NCBI GenBank assembly: GCA_963748545.1
Contig: CAVVJO010000036.1
Location: forward strand, 1-64,000
Length of the DNA stretch: 64,000 nt
Reading direction: 5' to 3'
Source of the DNA: Roseiarcus sp963748545
Lineage (GTDB): Bacteria; Pseudomonadota; Alphaproteobacteria; Rhizobiales; Beijerinckiaceae
The notes below the pieces were generated by a model. It worked only from the letters and a program-made list of their open reading frames with translations, made no database searches and was not told the DNA's origin. A program made the position numbers and the translations under genes. Numbering within the stretch: the stretch's first letter is position 1; each line of letters begins with the position of its first letter. Positions 17,701-25,992 of this stretch are shown piece after piece.

Positions 17701-20595
17701 TGGCGCATCGACGCGCTCGCAAGCCTGGCGCTGCCTGACCTCGAGGCGGAGAGCGTCTTCGTCACGGCCCCTTGCGCCAAGTACGATCTCACGCTGAACC
17801 TCTCCGATATGCCGGACGGGGCGGTGGCGGGGTTTCTCGAGTTTGACGCCAGCGTCTTCAATGCCGAGAGCGTCGAGCGCTGGAGCCGTTATTTTCTGCG
17901 GATGCTGGACGGCCTGATTGGCCCTGCAGTCACACGAGCGCCGCGTGTTCAGTCCGTCGCTCTGCTCGACGACGAAGAGCGGCGGCTCGTTGTCGAGCAA
18001 TTCAACAGGACGGCGGACCACGCGACGAGGTCGACGATCGCGACGATGTTTGAACGCGCCGCCGAGATCACGCCGAGAGCGGTCGCCGTCATCGCGGATG
18101 ACGAAACGTTGACCTATGGCGAGCTCGACGCCTCGGCAAATCGCCTCGCGCGCTGGCTGATCGCTAAGGGCGTCGGCCCGGACGCCGTGGTCGGCGTCGC
18201 GCTTGAGCGCTCCGCGCGCATGATCGTCGCGGTGCTCGGGATCGCGAAAGCCGGCGGCGCTTATTGTCCCCTCGATGCGAGCTATCCCACCGAGCGCCTG
18301 AAATTTATGGTCGACGACGCCCAGCCGGTTTGCATTCTCACGACGGCCGACGTCGCGGCCCGGTTGGGCGGCGGATCCGAATTCGTTCGGCTCGACGAGC
18401 CTTTCCTTGCGGCGTCGATCGACGCCCAGTCGGCCGACGCCGTCACGGACAGCGAACGGGTCGGGCCGCTGGCTCCCGAGAGCCTTGCCTATGTGACGTA
18501 TACGTCGGGCTCGACGGGAACTCCAAAGGGCGTCCTGACCACGCAGGCCAATGTCGTTTCGCTCGCCTTGAGCCCGAACTATGCCGAGATCACGCCCGAG
18601 CGCGTGCTCCTCCAGTTTGCCCCGCTGACGTTCGACGCGGCGACCTTCGAAATCTGGGGCGCCTTGTTGAACGGCGCCCGACTCGTCGTCGCCCCGGCCG
18701 GCGCGCCCGACGTCCACACGCTCTTTGAGACTGTGACCCGGCATAACGTCGACACCGTCTGGCTGACGGCGAGCCTTTTTCGCCATGTCGTGGACGTGCG
18801 GCCGGACTTCTTTCGCCCGCTCAAACAGCTTTTGACGGGAGGGGAGGCCGCGCCGGCGGCTGCGGTCGCCCGGGTGCTGGAGATGTACCCCCAACTCGCG
18901 GTCATCAACGGCTATGGACCGACAGAAACCACAACGTTCGCCTGCTGCCGTCTCATCACGCCGTTGGACGTCGAAGTCGGGCGCATTCCGATCGGCGCTC
19001 CCATTCGCGGCGCTATGGCTTATGTGCTCGACGCCTTCGGTTCGCCAGCGCCGGTTGGCGTTGTCGGAGAACTGCACGTCGCGGGCGCTGGGGTCGCTCG
19101 CGGCTATCTCAACCAGCCGGCGCTGACCGCAGAGCGGTTTCTGCCGTGTCCGTTCGGCCCGGCGGGAGCACGGATGTACCGCACCGGCGATCTGGCGCGA
19201 TGGCGCCCTGACGGAGCCCTCGATTTCCTGGGTCGCTCGGATCAGCAGATCAAGATCCGGGGATTCCGGGTCGAACCCGGCGAAATCGAAGCGGCGCTCG
19301 GCGCGCTCGGAGGGGTCGGGCAGGCGGTCGTCGTCGCAAGGGAGGAACCGGAGGGCAAGCGACTGGTCGCCTATTTGGTTCCCGCGCCGGGGCTTTCGCT
19401 ACCTGACGAGCAAGCCATCCGCGCAGCCGTCGCCGACCGATTGCCCGAATTCATGCACCCGTCGTCTTACGTCGCCCTCGACGCGCTGCCGACGACGGCG
19501 AATGGAAAGCTCGACTACGGCGCGCTGCCGAGCGCATTGAAACAGCGTCGTCACCCGGCTGCTCCGCTCGATCCGACAGAGGCGCTGCTCTGCCGGCTGT
19601 TCGAAAAAATTCTCAGGATCGAGTCCGTCGGGGCGGAGGACAATTTTTTCGATCTGGGCGGCCACTCGCTGAGCGGCCTGAGGCTGATGCACGAGATCGA
19701 GCAGGCGACCGGAACTCGGCTGACGCTTGCGAACCTGTTCGCCGCGCCGACGGCGCAAGGGCTCGCGCGAACGATCTCTACCGGAAGGGCTGAGTCCTCT
19801 CCATCGTCCCTTGTGTCAATCGAATCCGAGCGCAGGGGTCCGGCGATTTTCATCGTGCATTGGGTGCCCCGCGACCTTGCTCGCCGGCTCGGCGAGACTT
19901 TCCGTATTTACGGTTTGTCCCATGGACTCGGCGCCGGCAGAGGACATGCGCCAGCGGCGGCTCCGGCGCGCGTCCAGGACTTCGCCTCGGCCTATATCGA
20001 AGACATGCGATCCGTTCAGCCGAGAGGGCCTTACAGGCTCATCGGTCATTCGCTCGGCGGGCTCATCGCCTTCGAAATGGCCCAGCGTCTGACGGCCCTC
20101 GGCGAAACTGTCGAATATCTTGGTTTGGTGGACAGCTTTGTCCCCGAGGCGCTGCGCGATCAACGACGGCTCCCCGTTCTTCGGGTCGCGGCGAACCTGC
20201 TCCAGGCTCCGGCGCCGTTCCTTTGGCGATCGGCGTCCCACGCCCTCTCGCGGCGCTTGAAGGCCGTCCTCCCTCAGCGGCCGCGACACTCGCTGAGCCA
20301 GGAGGACGTTCTCGCGTACGATCAAGCGGCGGCGAGGAGCCTCGCGGAAGCCTATGAGCCGAAACCCTATCCCGGCTCGATCCACATTCTGAAGGCGACG
20401 AAGTCGCTCACCTACATTCGAAGAAAGCCGCCTGCGCCCATCGAACAGGGCTGGACCGGATTGGCCCTGGGCGGACTGAAGATCCAGGAGATCCCCGGCG
20501 ATCATTTCGATCTCGTCTCGGACGTGGCGGCGGCGGAGACGGTTGCGGCTATTCTCGCGCAATGGCGTGCGGTCACTCGGCGCGAACCGGCGTGA
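14779..20595 (+). CDS. Dimodular non-ribosomal peptide synthetase, A-T-C-A-T-TE
   Basis: The 1938-residue synthetase has, in order, adenylation domain 1 (about 30-510; YTSGSTGKPKG near 174), carrier 1 (Ser564 in DLGGHS), a condensation domain (about 620-1070; HHAAIDD at 756-762), adenylation domain 2 (about 1075-1560; YTSGSTGTPKG), carrier 2 (Ser1630 in DLGGHS) and a thioesterase (Ser1758 in GHSLGG, with Asp1785 and His1909 as likely triad partners). Domain 2's pocket residues read D-A-F-W-L-G-G-T-F, one conservative change from a classical valine code. Domain 1 reads D-V-F-C-C-A-A-V-Y, which I cannot assign. There is no starter C domain, epimerase or reductase. ATG 14779 is the best start next to the divergent PPTase gene. 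The frame is unbroken. Confidence 0.93.
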   Translation: MVSGGTNVYGLLAVQGDLDRYRLDDTVCAAFERAAQARPDAEAVRFVGGSLDYRALDAISSKLARVLVDDFGVRRGDLVAVSLPRDGSLIATLFAILKCGAAYLPLDPTYPSQRLADMRADSGVKLTITHSQFAALFDEGERLLLDRIESVLSAPGSVRAPEGPKSDDLAYVIYTSGSTGKPKGVAVEHASVCARIEWARRTFSPEELGGVLFSTSVSFDVSVFELFAPLCLGGRILIADNVLALPTLPFRREVLLLCTPPSLAAELVAVEAIPASVQTACLAGEAFPAGLAAKLARAGVRRIINAYGPTEDTVYTTWAEVDASEPQPPPIGVSLPGSWAYVLDENRSPTPQGEAGELFLAGRGLARGYWNRPDLTAERFLSDPFAAEPGARMYRTGDRVRLRADGQLEYLGRLDDQVKIRGRRIELGEIEQALSRQPGVIDCVVALVPGPEGEGVLAAYIHGDADDATLREAVGRRLPAWMVPAAFVRLASIPRAPNGKRDRKRLPPPEWLARCDDPSFPADDPAGGPVGNANEGLLLRLFSELTGSRRVALDDSLFDLGGHSLVALRLLARLRKETGLDVRLETLYHLRTPRRLAEALGAVESVAGHAVTGLGRLADERFALSAAQLGLWSIQQIEGVNAAYNESFALKLRGDLDAGALAAALADLVDRHLPLRTAVEMADGAAFGHALSSPRPDEALTVADLSHLSETSRDGELRSRMGVETARPLDLSRDLLLRACLYRLGEQEHVLLLVIHHAAIDDLAMAVLADELQTAYRARRLGAEPRFLPLPIAYCDAAAEQRLALEFGALADEVAYWRGAMAGAPALLDLPVDKPRRPGRDRKAGVVTLRVEPGMVAAIDERARHSDASRFAVILAAYAATLGRLAGAGEVVIGVPVAARTRVEVERLVGLFANVLPLRIDLSGDPDVEALVDRAKASLLGAMGRQQVPFEHLVEELAPPRSLAYTPLFQAAFTWRIDALASLALPDLEAESVFVTAPCAKYDLTLNLSDMPDGAVAGFLEFDASVFNAESVERWSRYFLRMLDGLIGPAVTRAPRVQSVALLDDEERRLVVEQFNRTADHATRSTIATMFERAAEITPRAVAVIADDETLTYGELDASANRLARWLIAKGVGPDAVVGVALERSARMIVAVLGIAKAGGAYCPLDASYPTERLKFMVDDAQPVCILTTADVAARLGGGSEFVRLDEPFLAASIDAQSADAVTDSERVGPLAPESLAYVTYTSGSTGTPKGVLTTQANVVSLALSPNYAEITPERVLLQFAPLTFDAATFEIWGALLNGARLVVAPAGAPDVHTLFETVTRHNVDTVWLTASLFRHVVDVRPDFFRPLKQLLTGGEAAPAAAVARVLEMYPQLAVINGYGPTETTTFACCRLITPLDVEVGRIPIGAPIRGAMAYVLDAFGSPAPVGVVGELHVAGAGVARGYLNQPALTAERFLPCPFGPAGARMYRTGDLARWRPDGALDFLGRSDQQIKIRGFRVEPGEIEAALGALGGVGQAVVVAREEPEGKRLVAYLVPAPGLSLPDEQAIRAAVADRLPEFMHPSSYVALDALPTTANGKLDYGALPSALKQRRHPAAPLDPTEALLCRLFEKILRIESVGAEDNFFDLGGHSLSGLRLMHEIEQATGTRLTLANLFAAPTAQGLARTISTGRAESSPSSLVSIESERRGPAIFIVHWVPRDLARRLGETFRIYGLSHGLGAGRGHAPAAAPARVQDFASAYIEDMRSVQPRGPYRLIGHSLGGLIAFEMAQRLTALGETVEYLGLVDSFVPEALRDQRRLPVLRVAANLLQAPAPFLWRSASHALSRRLKAVLPQRPRHSLSQEDVLAYDQAAARSLAEAYEPKPYPGSIHILKATKSLTYIRRKPPAPIEQGWTGLALGGLKIQEIPGDHFDLVSDVAAAETVAAILAQWRAVTRREPA

Positions 20596-20608
20596 AGGGG
20601 CTGGCCCG

Positions 20609-21058
20609 TCAGGCGATGAGCAGCTTTTCCATCAGCTCCCGATGTCCAGGGGGAATGGGAAACGGCCGGTTGGTCTGGCGATCGACGTAGACGTGCGTGA
20701 AGCGCCCCGCAGCGGCCGCAACTGGCGCACCCGCCTTGAACACCGCAAGGCGGTATCGGACCGAAGTGCGGCCCAGATGCTCGACCGCCACGCCGACCTC
20801 GGCGAGGTCCGGGTAGGTCAGGCTCGCGTAATAACGGCAGCTCGTTTCGACGACGAGGCCCACGATCGGGCTCGTCGTCGGATCGAGGAGGCCGGCTTCG
20901 ATCAGGATGGCGTTCACCGCCGTGTCGAACAACGAATAATAAACGACGTTGTTGAGATGCCCATAGGCGTCGTTGTCGCTCCAGCGCGTCGCAATCGGAA
21001 CGAAGCGCGCGAAGGCCGCTCTTTCGGGCGGCCCCTGACGATCCGGATCGCCGGCCAT
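20609..21058 (-). CDS. Acyl-CoA thioesterase, hot-dog fold (4-hydroxybenzoyl-CoA thioesterase family)
   Basis: The 149-residue protein shows the family core WSDNDAYGHLNNVVYYSLFD, in which the Asp and GHxNN residues form the active site. It is followed by VVETSCRYYASLTYPD and GRTSVRYRLAVF. Such enzymes hydrolyse acyl-CoA or aryl-CoA thioesters. ATG 21058 is favoured because upstream sequence in this frame belongs to bioY, which ends at 21069, so the two genes are probably cotranscribed. The proximity of a benzoyl-CoA pathway makes an aromatic substrate conceivable, but the gene is more than 10 kb away and convergent with the NRPS gene. Confidence 0.8.
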   Translation of the reverse strand: MAGDPDRQGPPERAAFARFVPIATRWSDNDAYGHLNNVVYYSLFDTAVNAILIEAGLLDPTTSPIVGLVVETSCRYYASLTYPDLAEVGVAVEHLGRTSVRYRLAVFKAGAPVAAAAGRFTHVYVDRQTNRPFPIPPGHRELMEKLLIA

Positions 21059-21068
21059 CGTTCTCGAG

Positions 21069-21656
21069 TCAGGCTTTGCGCAATTCGGCGACCGCGCCCC
21101 AAGCTGCGCCGACAAGGGCGCAGGCGAGCAGGGTTTTAACAATTGTCGCCAGCACGAACGGGGCCACGCCGAGAGCAAGCGCCTTTTCCGGGCCGAACAG
21201 CGCGGCCAGCCAGGCGTAGCCGAAGGCGAAGATGACGACGTGCCCGATGGTCATCGCCGCAAGCAGGCGCGGCCACGAGCGATCCCAGCCGCGCTCGGCG
21301 AGAAAGCCGATTAGCGCGGCGGCGACAAGGAAGCCGACCAGATAGCCGCCGGTCGGGCCGGCCATGTAGAGGGGGCCGGCGCTCGCGCCAGCGAAGACGG
21401 GGGCGCCGACGAGCCCTTCGATGAGATAGAGCGCCACGGCCGCCGCACCGAGTCTCGCGCCGTAGGCGGCGGCGAGCACCAGCACCACAAGCGTCTGCAG
21501 CGTCATCGGCACGGGATAGAATGGGACCTGGACCTTCGCGGACACGACGAGCGCCAGCGCGCCGCCGACGACAAGCGCAGCGCCGCGGGCAATCCGGGCG
21601 GTGCTGCGGGCGGGCCATAAAGCGGCGACAAGGGTGGCGTCGAGGGCGTCGGTCAT
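21069..21656 (-). CDS. bioY: Biotin transporter substrate-binding component BioY
   Basis: This is the ECF S-component that captures biotin at the inner membrane. The 195-residue protein has six hydrophobic segments and family motifs KVQVPFYPVPMTLQTLVVL near residues 41-59, GLVGAPVFAGASAGPLYMAG and GPTGGYLVGF. No bioM or bioN gene is adjacent, so it probably works alone or with a shared ECF module elsewhere. It precedes the thioesterase gene with a 10-bp gap. Confidence 0.92.
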   Translation of the reverse strand: MTDALDATLVAALWPARSTARIARGAALVVGGALALVVSAKVQVPFYPVPMTLQTLVVLVLAAAYGARLGAAAVALYLIEGLVGAPVFAGASAGPLYMAGPTGGYLVGFLVAAALIGFLAERGWDRSWPRLLAAMTIGHVVIFAFGYAWLAALFGPEKALALGVAPFVLATIVKTLLACALVGAAWGAVAELRKA

Positions 21657-21782
21657 AAGGTCTCCGGGGAGCTTTTAGCGCGTTCAGCTTCGCGTCTTAG
21701 CGACGAGGGGTTATCATGACAAGGCGGCGGAACGTCTCACGTTGCGGGCGGCGGGCGTGGGCGGCAGGAATGAGCGGAGCGC

Positions 21783-22688
21783 ATGGCTGACGACAACGAA
21801 CCCGAGCTTTTCGCCGATCCGCGGCAGGCGCCGCCGCGCGAAGTCACCTGGCTGGCGCCGCGAGTGCGCCGCTTGATCGCCCCGAACGCTTCGCCGTTCA
21901 CCTTCAATGGCACCTGCACCTATATTCTCGGGCAGGGCGCTGTCGCGGTTATCGACCCAGGCCCTGGCGACGAAAGCCATCTCGCGGCGATCCTCGCGGC
22001 GACCAAAGGCGAGACGATCGAGACCCTCATCGTCACCCACACCCACCGCGACCACAGCGTTCTGGCGACACGTCTCAAACAGGAGACGGGCGCGCGCATC
22101 GTCGGGGCCGCGCCGTTCGAGCCCAAGGGCGACGGGACAGGCGGCCTCGACTCGTCGCACGACCGCACCTACGCGCCTGATCTCGTCCTCGGCGACGGGG
22201 AACGTTTCGAACGGCCGGGGTTCACGATCGAAGCGGTTGCGACCCCGGGCCATTGCTCCAACCATCTCTGCTTTGCGCTTCTGGAGGACAACGCGCTGTT
22301 CTCCGGCGATCACGTCATGGCCTGGTCCACCTCGGTGGTCGCGCCGCCGGACGGCTCGATGGGCGCCTACATGGCCTCCCTCGACAAGGTCCGGTCGCGC
22401 GGCGAGCGCATCTACTGGCCCGGCCATGGCGGGCCGGTCGCCGAACCGCAGCGCTACGTGCGGGCGCTCGCCCATCACCGGCGCCAGCGCGAGGCTTCGA
22501 TCCTGACGGCGCTCGACGACGGCATGGCGACGATCCCGGAGCTGGTGGCCAGGGTCTACGTCGGCCTTGATCCGAAGCTCGCCAGGGCGGCCGGCCTTTC
22601 CACTCTCGCACATCTCGAGGATCTTGCAGAGCGTGGCCAGGTGAAGGCGGAGCCCTCAAACGGCGAGACGCGGTATCGGCGGGTCTGA
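21783..22688 (+). CDS. MBL-fold metallo-hydrolase (LACTB2-like)
   Basis: The 301-residue protein has the metallo-beta-lactamase metal motif THTHRDHS, a third ligand in TPGHCSNHLCF, GDHVMAW and the terminal histidine in YWPGHGGPV. A C-terminal winged-helix-like tail follows (ATIPELVARVYVGLDPKLAR, then LAHLEDLAERGQV). That layout is typical of LACTB2/beta-lactamase-like hydrolases, which act on RNA or small thioesters. The exact substrate is not evident. It is convergent with the DUF1499 gene. Confidence 0.85.
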   Translation: MADDNEPELFADPRQAPPREVTWLAPRVRRLIAPNASPFTFNGTCTYILGQGAVAVIDPGPGDESHLAAILAATKGETIETLIVTHTHRDHSVLATRLKQETGARIVGAAPFEPKGDGTGGLDSSHDRTYAPDLVLGDGERFERPGFTIEAVATPGHCSNHLCFALLEDNALFSGDHVMAWSTSVVAPPDGSMGAYMASLDKVRSRGERIYWPGHGGPVAEPQRYVRALAHHRRQREASILTALDDGMATIPELVARVYVGLDPKLARAAGLSTLAHLEDLAERGQVKAEPSNGETRYRRV

Positions 22689-22691
22689 GGT

Positions 22692-23471
22692 TCAGCGTTC
22701 GAGCGGCGCTTCCCTTATCCCAGCGATAAATTTGCGGATGCGCGCGGCGCCCGCTCCGAAATCGTGACGGCCGAACCGCGATACCGCGCGGACGTCGATC
22801 GCCGTCGAGGTCGCGCTCGCGCGGATGCGGATCACGATGTCGCTCGGAAAACCGAAAACCGGCGTCCGATCCGTTGCCTCGATGGTTGCGGAGCCTCCGC
22901 CCGCCGGAGTGGGCGGCATGAGATCGACGATCCGCCAGCCGAGGTCGGTGGCGACAGCAAGCGACAGCCGGTAGGCCGCAAGAGCGTCCATCTCGACCCT
23001 TATCGTCTGAAGGTCCGGGTAGGCGACCTGCTCCGCGGTTCGCGCGGCGTCGTCGGGCGGCGACGGTTCGACGCCGGCCCCCGCCGCCCGAGCCCTGGTG
23101 GAAGTCAGGAACGCGGGTGGGGACGCAAGATCGGTTGAGACGTCGTTGATCTTCGGCAAGGCGAAGGCGAGCGCGGCGAGATAGGCCGGGTACGCGATCA
23201 GGCCCGCGGCCAGGACGAAACCGAGAAGCGCATGCCCCGCGCCGCCGAGCCCATCCCGCCAGATGATCGAGGCCGCCGCGCCGGCGAGCACCAGGGCGAA
23301 CCCGGCGATGGTCAGAGCGGCGGCGAACACGGTGAGCGCGGCCGCCGGGTCGGCGGCATGCACGCGCGCGAGCAGAACCGCAACGCCGGCGACAAAAAGC
23401 GCGAATACGGCTAGCCGCTGCGACCAGAGGGCTGCGCGCGAGACGGGTTCGTCCGCGATCAGGCGGCGCAA
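22692..23471 (-). CDS. DUF1499 membrane protein
   Basis: The 259-residue protein has three to four N-terminal hydrophobic segments (about residues 18-105) and a C-terminal soluble domain. That domain carries AYPDLQTIRVEMDALAAYRL, LGWRIVDLMPP, ATIEATDRTPVFGFPSDIVI and VRAVSRFGRHDFGAGAARIR, which match DUF1499. The function of the family is unknown. The stop lies four bases from the MBL gene stop on the other strand. Confidence 0.8.
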   Translation of the reverse strand: MRRLIADEPVSRAALWSQRLAVFALFVAGVAVLLARVHAADPAAALTVFAAALTIAGFALVLAGAAASIIWRDGLGGAGHALLGFVLAAGLIAYPAYLAALAFALPKINDVSTDLASPPAFLTSTRARAAGAGVEPSPPDDAARTAEQVAYPDLQTIRVEMDALAAYRLSLAVATDLGWRIVDLMPPTPAGGGSATIEATDRTPVFGFPSDIVIRIRASATSTAIDVRAVSRFGRHDFGAGAARIRKFIAGIREAPLER

Positions 23472-23492
23472 GGATCCTCCCGCCCTACAGGC

Positions 23493-23811
23493 TTATTCGC
23501 CTGCGATCGCCTCGCCGATCGCGAAGCCGTTGCCGCTGATGATCTCGCCGCCGGCGTCATGGAAACTCTTCGGATCGCCGCCGAGGCGCCCCGTCCGCAG
23601 GCAATCGGGATGACAGGAATAGGATACGCGCGATATCCCTTTCGGAGTCGATCGCCGTGAGATTGGTCTGTCCGGCGGCCGGCGTCGCCGAACCGCTCCT
23701 CAGCATGGCCCGGCCGGGCGACGCGACGCGTTGCGGCGCCGGCTGCGCAAGAGCCGGATTTGCGCCGAAAGCGACGACGAAAGCAAGAGACAGCCAGAAA
23801 CGGGACGGCAT
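23493..23811 (-). CDS. Small secreted hypothetical protein, frameshifted
   Basis: ATG 23811, preceded by GAGG, starts a signal peptide (MPSRFWLSLAFVVAFGANPALA). A short mature region reads AGQTNLTAIDSERDIARILF. The frame then breaks near 23600-23625; in another frame the sequence continues HPDCLRTGRLGGDP, then GNGFAIGEAIAGE and a stop at 23493. The joined product would be about 105 residues. I recognise no family. It is upstream of the DUF1499 gene on the same strand, 22 bp away. Confidence 0.5.
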
Positions 23812-23989
23812 CGCAAACCTCGCAAAGGAAGCGCTTCGGCTGTGAGGCGAGAGGCTCAAGCCCTCCCCGCGAGTCGGATGGGCGTCCGTCCGCGGCAGCG
23901 TCTCGCACTCGGTCTTGCCCGAAGGGCGCCGCCCCATATCGCCTGCGATTGATGAACGAAGCCTCAATGTTTGCTGTGCGCCGGCAGCG

Positions 23990-25816
23990 TCAGGCCGCAG
24001 GAAAGATCGCCGCGCCCTCGTCCGCCGCGCCGACCTGGCCACGGAAAGCCGCGAACAGTTCGCGCCCAACGCCGACATGCGAGCGGCTGAGGTCGGCTTC
24101 GGCGTGTCCGCGGCGAGCCCACACTTCGGCGTCGACCAGCACGTCCAGACGGCCCTCGGGCGCGTCGAGGCGCACCACGTCGCCGTTGCGGATCTTGCCG
24201 ATCGCGCCCCCGGCCGCCGCCTCGGGCGTGACGTGGAGGGCCGCGGGCACCTTGCCCGAGGCCCCCGAGAGCCGGCCGTCGGTGACCAGTGCGACCCTGT
24301 GTCCTCGATCCTGCAAAACGCCGAGCGGAGGCATCAGCTTGTGCAGTTCCGGCATGCCGATCGCCTTCGGCCCCTGAAAGCGCACGACCGCCACGAAGTC
24401 CCGATCGAGTTCGCCTGCGCGGAAGGCCGCGTGCAACTCCTCCTGGCTATGAAACACCCGCGCCGGCGCTTCGATCACGTGCCGGTCAGACGCCACGGCG
24501 GACGTCTTGATGACCGACCGTCCAAGCGGCCCCTGAAGCACACGCAGGCCGCCGGTCGCCTGGAACGGCTCCGCGACGCCGCGCAGTACGCTGGGGTCGC
24601 CGGATGTCTCGGCTGCCGGGCGCCACCGCACCTCCCCGCCCTCGTCGAGGTGCGGCTCGACCGCGTAGTCGCCCAGCCGCTCGCCCCACACCGTGCGTGC
24701 GTCGGCGTGCAGGAGTCCGGCGCCCGCCAGTTCGCGGATCAGGAGGCCCATTCCGCCGGCGGCATGGAAGTGATTCACGTCGGCCTTGCCGTTCGGATAG
24801 ATGCGGGCGAGCAGGGGCGCCACTTCCGCGAGATCGGCGAAGTCCTCCCAGGTCAGCGCGATGCCCGCCGCCGCGGCCATCGCGACGAGATGGATGGTGA
24901 GATTGGTCGATCCGCCGGTCGCGTGAAGGCCGACGACGCCGTTGACGATCGCCCGCTCGTCGATCACGTGTCCGATCGGGGTGAACGCGTTGCCGAGCGC
25001 GGTCAGTTCGAGCGCCCGCTTGACGCCGAGCATGGTCAGCGCGTCGCGGAGCGGGGTGTTCGGGTTGACGAACGAAGCGCCGGGCAAATGCAGGCCCATG
25101 ATCTCCATTAGCATCTGATTGGTGTTCGCGGTGCCGTAGAAGGTGCAGGTGCCCGGCGCGTGGTAGGCATTCGCCTCCGCCTCCAGCAAGTCCGCGCGTG
25201 TGGCTTTGCCTTCGGCGTAGAGCTGGCGGATCTTCGACTTTTCGTCATTCGGCAGGCCGGAGGGCATCGGTCCGGCCGGTAGGAACACCGCCGGCAAATG
25301 GCCGAAGGAGAGGGCGCCGATCAGGAGACCCGGCACGATCTTGTCGCAGACGCCGAGATAGACTGCGGCGTCGAACATGTCGTGCGACAGCGCGACCGCG
25401 GTCGAAAGCGCGATGACGTCGCGCGAGAAGAGCGACAGCTCCATGCCCGCTTCGCCCTGGGTGACGCCGTCGCACATCGCAGGCACGCCGCCTGCGACCT
25501 GGGCCGAGCCGCCGACCGCCCGCGCCGCCTGCTTGATCAGGTCGGGAAAGCGGGCGAACGGTTGATGGGCCGAGAGCATGTCGTTGTAGGCGGTGACAAT
25601 CGCCAGGTTCGGGCCGCCGCCGTTCCGCAGCGCCTCCTTGTCATCCGCGGCGCAGGCGGCGAAACCATGGGCCAGATTGGCGCAGCCGAGCCTTTTGCGC
25701 GTCGGTCCTTTTGCGGCCGCGGCGTCGATGCGGTCGAGGTAGGCGCGCCGCGACGCGCGGCTCCGGGCGGCAATTCGTGCTGTGACTTCGCCGACGCGAG
25801 CGTTGAGTTCCGTCAT
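23990..25816 (-). CDS. edd: 6-phosphogluconate dehydratase
   Basis: Edd removes water from 6-phosphogluconate to give KDPG, the first dedicated step of the Entner-Doudoroff pathway. The 608-residue protein belongs to the IlvD/Edd family. Cluster-ligand cysteines are at 115 (AMCDGVTQGEAGMELS), 157 (LGVCDKIVPG) and 224 (PGTCTFYGTANTNQM). The segments NPNTPLRDALT and HATGGSTNLTIHLVAMA distinguish Edd from IlvD. No eda gene is adjacent. The frame is intact, and ATG 25816 matches the family N-terminus. Confidence 0.93.
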   Translation of the reverse strand: MTELNARVGEVTARIAARSRASRRAYLDRIDAAAAKGPTRKRLGCANLAHGFAACAADDKEALRNGGGPNLAIVTAYNDMLSAHQPFARFPDLIKQAARAVGGSAQVAGGVPAMCDGVTQGEAGMELSLFSRDVIALSTAVALSHDMFDAAVYLGVCDKIVPGLLIGALSFGHLPAVFLPAGPMPSGLPNDEKSKIRQLYAEGKATRADLLEAEANAYHAPGTCTFYGTANTNQMLMEIMGLHLPGASFVNPNTPLRDALTMLGVKRALELTALGNAFTPIGHVIDERAIVNGVVGLHATGGSTNLTIHLVAMAAAAGIALTWEDFADLAEVAPLLARIYPNGKADVNHFHAAGGMGLLIRELAGAGLLHADARTVWGERLGDYAVEPHLDEGGEVRWRPAAETSGDPSVLRGVAEPFQATGGLRVLQGPLGRSVIKTSAVASDRHVIEAPARVFHSQEELHAAFRAGELDRDFVAVVRFQGPKAIGMPELHKLMPPLGVLQDRGHRVALVTDGRLSGASGKVPAALHVTPEAAAGGAIGKIRNGDVVRLDAPEGRLDVLVDAEVWARRGHAEADLSRSHVGVGRELFAAFRGQVGAADEGAAIFPAA

Positions 25817-25935
25817 GGCTGCCTCCTTCTGCCTGGGCGTCGCATGGGCGCCGCGCCGCGCGGGTCGCGCTCATCCATACGCCAGATGGCGAGATGCGAA
25901 AAAGGAAATGCCGCTCTTTTCGCAAAAAATCCAGC

Positions 25936-25986
25936 GATCTCAAAGCACTAAAGCGGAGCGAGATTCAATGGAATCGCTTTCCGCTG
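25936..25986. repeat. Imperfect palindromic intergenic repeat upstream of edd
   Basis: The gap between edd and the Sel1 gene contains CTAAAGCGGAGCGAGATTC, then AATG, then GAATCGCTTTCCGC, an imperfect inverted repeat. Its sequence style resembles dispersed intergenic palindromes of Hyphomicrobiales. Only one copy is evident here, so it cannot be proven repetitive from this window. No promoter is obvious. Confidence 0.35.
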
Positions 25987-25992
25987 TCGTCG

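Noticed and set aside
16186..19077. A 963-codon minus-strand ORF inside the NRPS gene
   Set aside because: It lies wholly within the NRPS gene, whose plus-strand frame has every core motif; the antisense protein has none.
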